DNA of 15,959 nucleotides from Saccoglossus kowalevskii (Eukaryota; Hemichordata; Enteropneusta; Harrimaniidae), in contig NW_003107090.1 in NCBI RefSeq assembly GCF_000003605.2, positions 540,441 to 556,399 of the forward strand, read 5' to 3'. How positions within the stretch are numbered: the stretch's first letter is position 1; the number at the start of each line of letters is the position of its first letter. Below, one piece after another: positions 9,702 through 15,959 of this stretch. The translations under genes and the position numbers were made by a program. The notes below the pieces were generated by a model that did not search any database, was not told where the DNA came from, and saw nothing but the letters and a program-made list of their open reading frames with translations.

Positions 9702-9920
9702 TATTTTCAACACGCATATGGTCGAAGAAGAGTATTATCAATGCAAATGTAGAAAAAGGGGAGTTTTTTTCTGTACAAAAATAGCCGAAGAGAGTATTTT
9801 CAGTACGAATATGGGTGAAGAAAAGGTATATTTTCAGTGCAAATATGGGCGAACGAAAGGGTATTAAATACAAGTATGGGTGAAGGGAAGTATATCAGTA
9901 TACAATTGTGCGTGAAGGAG
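9702..9920 (-). repeat. 31-bp minisatellite, seven diverged copies
   Basis: Units are 9702-9732, 9733-9763, 9764-9794, 9795-9826, 9827-9861, 9862-9890 and 9891-9920. Most resemble TATTTTCAGTACGAATATGG followed by GTGAAGAAAAG. Lengths run from 29 to 35 bp, mostly 31. The unit is not a multiple of three and copies differ by indels, so the minus-strand open frame across it is not a gene. Confidence 0.8.
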
Positions 9921-11334
9921 AACTGAAACAACCGATAAGAAGGGGCATGCCATGTATTGAATGTACCAACACCATGTTGAAACTACCACTTTCGACCAGA
10001 TATTCACCAACACTAGCTGTGAGTTAAAATATTGACACGAACGGAAACATCTGGGAGGTGTATACAATCGTATTCAGTCATATATATCATTTTGATGAAT
10101 AGTTATTTCTATGGTTGTGTGACTGGCCGTAAATTCCGTTCGAAAGCATACTGTCAGGATAGGATAAATCTAAATATTTTGCATACAGCGCTAAAGAGGT
10201 GATTATTGACAATATAAATTTCGTGGAATAACAATTTACAAACATTCAGGTATTGCTAAATCATCCTTTCGAAATTATACGTGTGGTTAGTACATTAATA
10301 GAGGTCGTGTAATATGCATATGCACTTGATCCCAAATCAAAGAACATTAGAGAAAAAACAAAAACAAACAAACAAAACCATCGTTGTTAACATTCTCAAA
10401 AAAGTTAAAATATGGCAGGTATGTCTATACACTTCTCCCTTAAAAAAACATTTAAAAACATGCATTTAAATACGCTTAACATGTGTCAAATAGATATTGC
10501 ACCACTAATTAGTCAGTCATATACTATACTCGCAACAATTAGTTACATGTGAACTATTCTCTTTCAATAGGTATCTGTGTTTGTTATGTAGGACCAGATT
10601 CGTCACTGAAAAAGTCATTGTTAATGACATAGTCATTGGAATTAGGGAGGAATGTTATTCATGTCAAACATACAATGGACCAAAAGCATAGTTAGTAATT
10701 GAGAGTGAATAATTGGCTGGTTGGTATCAACAGAAATGACTTACAAATCACCATGGATATATGTGTGCTTCTTGATTCCGTGACTGATGCCGCTGACCTG
10801 GTTACCTCTCGAATTAGGTCGCCCTATCCTGTCGATGAAGTAAGGTTAACCGATAGACAGGAAAGGTATTTGGCCCCATTTAGCTTCGAGCCAATAGCGT
10901 ACTGGTCGACATAGGATTTATTGTATGATCGTCGACCATAAAAGTACTGAACAATGTAATTTAGGTTGCCCGAGTACAAGTTGTCAGGGGCCCACATGAA
11001 GACTGTCAGGTACATAGTTTATTGTTGATCTCAACGTTTGGCAATAATTAAAAAAAATATTTTGCGTCTGGAGCTATTGTTTGATATTGTAAATCTGAAT
11101 GTAAACGATGATCACAAAACATAATGGCCGGAGGTGTGGCAAGTACTATAATCCGGCATACTTATTGTTTTTTTAAATGTAAAGAAATGAAACATTGTGT
11201 TACAAAAGGTGCGCGTAGGATAATATTTGAAGATGAATAATGATATTTTTTTCTTATACTAAAGTGATGAAAATGCAGTGAAATCTTAAAAACGTTTCTA
11301 AAATAACGTCAGAACCTATTAGCATCTCAACACA
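9921..11334. other. Non-coding stretch
   Basis: I see no supported gene. An A/C-rich microsatellite-like stretch lies around 10350-10378. Around 10699-11015 there are overlapping open frames on both strands, of about 70 residues (+) and 63 residues (-), with more balanced composition than their surroundings. I recognise no family, and no splice-site arrangement extends them. Between them sits a hairpin, GGTCGAC near 10903 with GTCGACC near 10931. Confidence 0.35.
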
Positions 11335-11417
11335 GGGATGTCTGAATATAGGTATGTCGGAACATAGGGGTGTCGGAATATAGGGATGTCGGAACATAGG
11401 GATGTCGGAATCTAGGT
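11335..11417 (+). repeat. 16-bp tandem repeat, about five copies
   Basis: The unit is GGGATGTCGGAACATA, with successive starts 16 bp apart from about 11335. Variants are TCTGAATATA, TCGGAATATA and TCGGAATCTA. The array stops a few bases before the inverted arm at 11425, so it borders the mobile-element region. Confidence 0.85.
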
Positions 11418-11424
11418 GCGTAAC

Positions 11425-11806
11425 CCTTAACTCAATAGAAATAATATACAATTATTCGGAATGCTTGCCCCTCAAATCAGTTGCTCAATACAATATGCTG
11501 TCATACAAATACAAATTGTAGACATTCAATATAAATACAAATATGTACGCAAACACTTTAATTCAGTTCGTGAACACAGTCAGTTCCATAAGAAATACCT
11601 TATGGTAATGCGGAAATACACAAACGCTAGAACGGCGACATAGAAACACGTTCTTGAGACGGTGACGTCCACGCACTTTGCAATTCTCTGGCCATAGGGT
11701 TGAGGTAAACAGTCGGCGATGTTCACGCACCTGATGGTTTTTTGGCTGTAGGGTATCTTGAAGTAATTGCTGAACTCAGCGGATGGCAGAGCAGACTTTC
11801 AGCGTT
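11425..11806 (+). repeat. Left arm of a 380-bp diverged inverted repeat
   Basis: This arm matches the reverse complement of 13352-13724 over its whole length with indels. Identical blocks are 11444-11470 with 13681-13707 (27 bp), 11489-11519 with 13631-13661 (31 bp), 11684-11708 with 13448-13472 (25 bp), 11757-11775 with 13392-13410 (19 bp) and 11793-11803 with 13361-13371 (11 bp). Both arms begin at AACTCAATAG. No coding function is recognised. The arms could be long terminal inverted repeats of a DNA element, or two LTR or leader copies of one family in opposite orientation. Confidence 0.85.
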
Positions 11807-12530
11807 TATTAGACAACGCATGGGCGTTTCCATACCTCAATTGTAAATGTGTTCGCAGTCACAAAAACAAAACACAGAAAAACGTAACATCAACTCTAGT
11901 AAACAACATGATGAAAATTGTTCATATCAATACTCATTCCAAAGGCTGTTGTACACAAATAAATACGTAACTCTGATTGTGACACTTTTGTCATTTTATT
12001 TTAGGTGAGAATATAATACATTGAGATATTCCCCTTTAAAGTAATCATATAATCTAGAACAATAGTAACAAAATACTCTCTAAATGGACATTCCTGCTCT
12101 TTGTGCCGACATTGGTGCTTAGAACAACATACGGCTTTTCCCTGTAAAGCACTAAATGAAGATAATCAAGCTGTGTAACTAATTTTAATTGATAATTCAT
12201 TTTTCTCTGATAGGGCTTGAGAATTTAAAACTTGGAAGGGGGTAAACAATTCTTCTACAGATATTATACTATAAAAATTAAATGATACACATATCTGCTC
12301 ATATCATCAAACATAAAATACACCCCATGATATTCCTTTCATGTTTGCGAACCGAATCAATTTCATAACAGCATTATGGTACAAAAAGAAACGTGAAAGT
12401 TATACATAATACTATACAATACAAATTAAATTGCTGCACCCGCACCAAGATTTAACTAATTTGTACTAATTTGGCTATCATGAATTGGGCAGTCTCAGCT
12501 GATCATATTGTTCTTTCGAATATGTGAAGC
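11807..12530. other. Stretch between the left arm and the BEL/Pao stop codon
   Basis: No coding signal is seen. If the pol remnant is read on the minus strand, this is its 3' flank, where a 3' untranslated region or LTR would be expected, but no second copy of the minus-strand arm sequence is found here. It contains a short direct repeat, ACTAATTTG, near 12456 and 12466. Confidence 0.4.
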
Positions 12531-12967
12531 TTAATCTGTAGCATGTTCATCTTCTGTGATTTGATCTCGTATACAATGGATTTTTTCTCGAGCAGCAGCA
12601 ACAGCTTTCCTATGAGGACGGTTAGATACTTTCACTGTTTGCCCTTCATTGGAGAAATCGTCACTTTGTGATTCAAGCCTGGTGTCGCTGGTTGATGGTG
12701 GATTGCCATGGGGAAGGTGGTTTTAGTGACATACAGCACTGACTGCGCTGGTCTATACGAGATATAGCTTTTGGATAGGACGATCAGTGACTCCATTTGA
12801 TGTCAGCTGATTGCACAATGAAGTTTGGTCACTCTCGCTAACTTCCATTTGAGACGTTTTTCAACATCATGATGAGTCAATACTGTGTCATCTTCATGGA
12901 TTGTGTTTTGTTTAGTACCTGTAGAATCATGTCTCTCACGTAAAGCAGTTAAGTATTCACGAGACCA
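12531..12967 (-). pseudogene. BEL/Pao retrotransposon pol, DUF5641-type C-terminus (frameshifted)
   Basis: On the minus strand, WSREYLTALRERH (from 12967), then a D-D-x-V-L block and RLKWKLARVTKL, match the start of the C-terminal domain that follows the integrase in BEL/Pao Pol (DUF5641 type). The frame hits TGA at about 12808-12806. The reading continues in another frame as TSNGVTDRPIQKLYLV, corresponding to the usual R-T-x-x-G-x-T-x-R-P-I-x-K-L-x-P-L block. It then passes two stops (about 12751 and 12717) and ends as RPHRKAVAAAREKI and an acidic tail at TAA 12533-12531. Known: this domain is found in retrotransposon polyproteins. At least one frameshift and two nonsense changes make it an inactive relic. 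Confidence 0.85.
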
Positions 12968-13077
12968 ACGTCACCAGAAAAATGTGACAGTATTTCAGAC
13001 AGTCTGTCACAGTATTGTTCGCATACATAGGGTCTTCACATTTTTCTTTGGTGACGTCACAAAACAAAAATGTGACA
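12968..13077. repeat. Small palindromic insert inside the pol remnant
   Basis: ACGTCACCAGAAAAATGTGA (12968-12987) is inverted at 13036-13057, differing only by a 2-base indel. AAAAATGTGACA occurs directly at 12978-12989 and 13066-13077, and GTGACGTCAC (13051-13060) is itself palindromic. The insert replaces the part of pol between the second catalytic Asp region and the DUF5641 start, which in intact elements is much longer. A tiny foldback insertion or a template-switch rearrangement during deletion both fit. Confidence 0.7.
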
Positions 13078-13229
13078 CCATGCTCAGATAAGTATTTGAT
13101 TACCTCAGGAGAATTCATCAAAGGACGAAGTTCGTCCGCTGCATCTATGTGCGTAGACGCATTATCAGATATCATCTGCTTAGACAGAGAACAACGAGCA
13201 TCAAAGCGACGAAAGGCCAAAAGAAATGA
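13068..13229 (-). pseudogene. BEL/Pao retrotransposon integrase core fragment
   Basis: 54 residues on the minus strand match the middle of a BEL/Pao integrase core: SFLLAFRRFDARCSLSKQ, MISDNAST, then a helix-like stretch to YLSEHGVTF. The Asp in ISDN corresponds to the second catalytic residue of the DDE triad. The first Asp (upstream) and the final Glu (normally in the WFGGFWERL block just after GVTW.F) are both missing. Upstream, the frame reaches TAG at 13241-13239. Downstream, homology breaks at the palindromic insert 12968-13077. The fragment and the DUF5641 piece are collinear parts of one dead element. Confidence 0.87.
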
Positions 13230-13351
13230 TTTACTGTCCTATCCCAAATAAACATACTGGTACGTTGGTAGGTGTGTCGGAGGGTGTGGTGTTACCACGT
13301 GGCATGTTAGACAATTGGGTGCCACTTCAACACCGTCACGTTTGGTCATAT

Positions 13352-13724
13352 GTTATCAATGCTGAAAGTCTACTTTGCCATTCTCCGTTGTGTTCAGCAA
13401 TTACTTCAAGTGTGTTCATCGACTGACTACTACAACCATACAGCTTATTACCTCAACCCTATGGCCAGAGAAATGCAAGGTGTGAACGTCATCGTCTCAA
13501 GTACGCGTTTCTTCTACGTCGCCGTCCTAACGTTGCTACGTTAGTCGTTACTATGGCCGAAGGTATTTCCTATAGAACAGACTGACCTAAAGTGCATATA
13601 TATTTGTATTTATATCAAAACCCCATGCCCACAATTTGTATTTGTATGACAGCATATTGTAATTGAACAACTGTTTTAATGGGCAAGCATTCCGAATAAT
13701 TGTATATGGTGGCTATTGAGTTAG
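13352..13724 (-). repeat. Right arm of a 380-bp diverged inverted repeat
   Basis: This is the reverse-complement partner of 11425-11806. Read on the minus strand, it lies upstream of the BEL/Pao pol remnant in the same orientation, the place a 5' LTR and leader would take if most of gag-pol were deleted. About 30 bp further along the minus strand, TGGCACCCAA (13324 down to 13315) resembles the start of a tRNA-Lys-type primer binding site, but the match covers only about ten bases and the sequence before it does not end in CA. Confidence 0.8.
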
Positions 13725-14699
13725 GATGTTGTTGTTATATGATTGTGTTAGCGTATTGGGCCACAATCAAGTGTAGTTATATAGTAATTGGTGCGGTTTT
13801 GTGGTGTTTTCATGGACGAATATGTTCATAAACCTAAAACTACCCCTCTGCTAATTACAGACGAAACGTCTCCAACTTTGTGAAGGAATACAAAGACGAT
13901 GGTATTATATTTCAACAAATCCCTGTTCAACAGCTTTATTTTTTACCCAGTGAAACCTAAAACCATTATCCAAATTGCTGGTGCTGATTATATATCAAAT
14001 ATGTTTTCAAACATGCTATTTGGCTTGCTAATTGTACAAAAATTATTTATAATGTTATTTATATTCAAACAGTGTGAATGTGCTACTGGTAAACACTATT
14101 CAGTTGGTTTACTTTAATCGGATGTAATTTAGTTTGAATATTCAATTATATCACGGTAGTATATTCAAGTTTGTTTCAATTACAGTTTATTATTAAATCA
14201 CATTTTGACTTCTTGTTCAATAAACAAACTTACAGAGGAAATAATTTCGTATGTGCATCATGATTGTCGAACTAATAAATCTCGCGCACGATTCGGCGAT
14301 TGAGGACAACCTAAGAAGATGAAAATTAACTACAACTGAATATAAGATGTTCGGCCATTGCCAAGAAGCATTTATTTTATTACGCATAATAAATATACCA
14401 CAGAATGAAAGGACAATGTTGTCACAATACTGTAGTACACAATAAACATAACACCGTGACCATATTTGCTATTTGTGTGTGAAGATTTAACTCAATGAAA
14501 TAATTCTAACATGCTGGACAAAAACAGCAAAATCATATAAAAGTGGCAATTAGACAGTATTTCGACGCGCACCTACCTCTGCAAGTTTAATCGACCTGAC
14601 ATGTGCATCACTTGCAATTAGGCCAAACACAACACAACAACAATACTCGCATTTCATTTCACGTGCGATATTTTATCTCATCAATTATATAAGAATGCC
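13725..14699. other. AT-rich non-coding stretch
   Basis: No gene is supported. The open frame at 13899-14117 (+) is hydrophobic and AT-rich, with no motif. An AATAAA at about 14219 (+) has no exon leading to it. The lower part (about 14580-14700) may hold the eroded 3' end of the minus-strand helicase remnant: Cys-rich reading around 14620-14645 is suggestive only. Confidence 0.4.
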
Positions 14700-15119
14700 T
14701 TCCCCCCTCAATAGTGAGGTGGACTCGTAGACATGGAATGTTTGAATGTTTAAGTCTTTTAGTGATTTCATGTCATCTTAAACGTGTAAAACCGTTCTTG
14801 GCAGCGGAAATAAATGTGCCTCCGCTGGATCACCATTTCGCCCAGCACGACCTACTTCCTGCCAGTATTTAACTATGCTGTTACTACATCCCCAATGAAA
14901 AACTATATTTAAATCTGGGATGTTCATCCCCATCCCAAACACTACAGTGGGAATTATACATTTAGAAAGATATCCTGCGTGGAACAACTCTCACTTGGTC
15001 TGTGCTGGCCAATGCTCTTCAACGGTTCGGTTTTGTGTAACTTTGTTGCCACCTGCATAAGCAGCATTTCCAGGTAGGCAATACAACTAGCAAATACTTT
15101 GCCACACTGAGTGATTGTT
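14700..15119 (-). pseudogene. RecQ/WRN-like helicase, C-terminal helicase-domain exon, broken
   Basis: Minus strand. A good splice acceptor, TCTTTTCCCTCGCAG, ends at 15120. The following frame reads TITQCGKVFASCIAYLE and on to GQHRPSE. A frameshift near 14990-14998 then leads to ELFHAGYLSKC and, directly after, IIPTVVFGMGMNIPDLN (motif V) and YWQEVGRAGRNGD (motif VI), then LPRTVLHV and a stop at 14780-14778. DDMKSL follows in the same frame. Known: these motifs belong to the RecA-like domain 2 of RecQ-family SF2 helicases, which unwind DNA 3' to 5'. About 20 residues expected between the HAG and FGMG blocks are missing. Frameshift, gap and stop make this a pseudogene. Helicase motifs I to IV were not found in the remaining 840 bases upstream. 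Confidence 0.85.
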
Positions 15120-15121
15120 CT

Positions 15122-15959
15122 GCGAGGGAAAAGACGAAATGTCAGTTACTAAATTGTAATTAAATTATACATTAGATCCACATTTAAACGTACTCGTGTA
15201 TATAAACTTATAAAAAAATCCAACTACATGTTTAGTATTATTATACATGTGTAAATGATGGCTTTCCGTGCTTTGATGTCGTCAATTTTGAGTTCCAAAC
15301 CAACTCTTCAGTAATGGACAATGAACTAAACTTGTAATGGGGACTAATGTTAGTAAAGTAATTCAATAATTAATTTAACAAATTAACTCTGCTGCCATTA
15401 CGTATTGTTTATCGAGTGTGCCGACAAGTCTAACATGAAAGGGCTCCTTTCTTACGCCAGTATTCTTTAGGAATCACTGACCGCATTACGTAATGTGAAC
15501 AACATGACGTCATATTGATCATGTGATACCGACCTCGTCCAGTGTGTGAAAGAATATTTCGGTGATCTAACTGCAAGGAACTCTGGACAGGAGGTCAGGC
15601 GACAAGCAGTGTTTTTGCATGACCGTCCAAGAATACTCGGGTGAATATAAGGTTATTACGAAGATACCTCAAAGTATGCCCGAGGACAGACAGCGGCAGT
15701 ATCGACCGACGCGCAGCGGAGGTCTATGCACAGTCACTTGGGGGCTGAAAATCAATAAATACTAATTTTCAATAAAAATCATCCGCTATACGTATATAAA
15801 TAAACAAGTTGTGAAACACGGCACCTAGTAAATCGACACCCTGTCGTTTTCAAATGTCGATTTCTTACCTTAAAATGCGAAACAAAAAGTGCAGAGGGGG
15901 TCAGGTGTTATGTTAATAACCATTGTTCATAATCGCTAACTTGGTTTTATTCAAAACTG
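15122..15959. other. Right-hand flank without a supported gene
   Basis: This is the intron side of the helicase acceptor on the minus strand. Sequence 15430-15750 is less AT-rich than its surroundings and carries the bZIP/bHLH cluster. A 38-residue open stretch (+, about 15521-15652) has protein-like composition but no start, splice site or family match that I can name. Confidence 0.4.
15485..15526. promoter_or_regulatory. Cluster of palindromic bZIP/bHLH-type sites
   Basis: Within 42 bp lie ATTACGTAAT (15485-15494, PAR-bZIP or C/EBP-like), a perfect CRE TGACGTCA (15505-15512) and the E-box TCATGTGA (15519-15526, the M-box form bound by MITF/TFE proteins). A TATA-like GAATATAAGG follows at about 15642-15651 (+). 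This is a candidate promoter or enhancer for a gene beyond the window's right end, but no transcript is visible here. Confidence 0.4.

Larger units (their letters stand above)
11425..13724. mobile_element. Composite mobile-element region with a dead BEL/Pao core
   Basis: Inverted arms of about 380 bp flank a 1.5-kb centre that holds the minus-strand end of BEL/Pao pol. LTR retrotransposons have direct, not inverted, terminal repeats, so this is not a simple deleted element. Either a second copy lies head-to-head, or an inversion moved one LTR, or the arms belong to a DNA transposon that captured pol debris. No target-site duplication was identified at the outer ends (CCCTT left, AGGAT right). 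Confidence 0.5.

Noticed and set aside
9688-9873. Minus-strand open frame across the 31-bp minisatellite
   Set aside because: The repeat unit is not a multiple of three and copies have indels, so no repeated protein is kept. The frame is a by-product of the array.
10699-11015. Opposed open frames with fairly balanced composition
   Set aside because: I recognise no family, and neither frame can be extended by convincing splice sites. Kept only as a note in the region entry.
11335-11417. CRISPR-like array
   Set aside because: Copies are directly adjacent, with no spacers, and the window is animal DNA.
15521-15652. Possible coding exon on the + strand
   Set aside because: A 38-residue open stretch without acceptor, donor or family match. 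Composition alone is not enough.

Overview
The window looks like nuclear DNA of an animal, most likely a marine invertebrate and perhaps a mollusc or another lophotrochozoan. It is AT-rich and gene-poor, it has a 3.5-kb intron with clean GT/AG ends, it carries several unrelated minisatellites, and it holds decayed BEL/Pao retrotransposon and RecQ-type helicase remnants. The species call is inference. No bacterial operons, tRNA or rRNA genes, or CRISPR arrays were seen.

Layout. Positions 1-1567 are upstream DNA without a supported gene. The one convincing intact gene is on the + strand, join(1568..1869, 5422..5887). It encodes a 255-residue LicD-family (fukutin/FKRP-like nucleotidyltransferase fold) protein with a short N-terminal signal anchor. 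Its single visible intron (1870-5421) carries an old dispersed repeat (about 2150-2945), a degenerate 23-bp minisatellite rich in AP-1-type TGAGTCA words (about 3155-4005) and a foldback repeat (about 4815-5165). A perfect 13-bp hairpin lies about 125 bp after the stop codon.

Positions 5888-11330 have no supported gene. They hold a perfect DR1 nuclear-receptor-type motif (7458-7470), a 200-bp pyrimidine tract (7731-7934), a G-run-rich block (9128-9445) and a seven-copy 31-bp minisatellite (9702-9920).

Positions 11335-13724 are a wrecked mobile-element region. A 16-bp tandem array is followed by two diverged inverted arms (11425-11806 and 13352-13724). Between the arms lies the minus-strand end of a BEL/Pao pol gene: part of the integrase core, then a small palindromic insert in place of the missing middle, then a frameshifted DUF5641-type C-terminus ending at 12531.

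At 14700-15119 (minus) is the C-terminal helicase domain of a RecQ/WRN-like gene. It has a plausible splice acceptor and motifs V and VI, but it is broken by a frameshift, a missing linker and a stop. A cluster of palindromic bZIP/bHLH-type sites at 15485-15526 is a promoter or enhancer candidate.

The genes do not form a pathway. The LicD gene would act in Golgi or ER glycan or phospho-polyol transfer, and the rest is mobile-element debris and repeats. I found no clear new multi-gene system. The best leads are the AP-1-rich intronic minisatellite, the inverted arrangement around the BEL/Pao remnant, and the intron-bearing helicase remnant.
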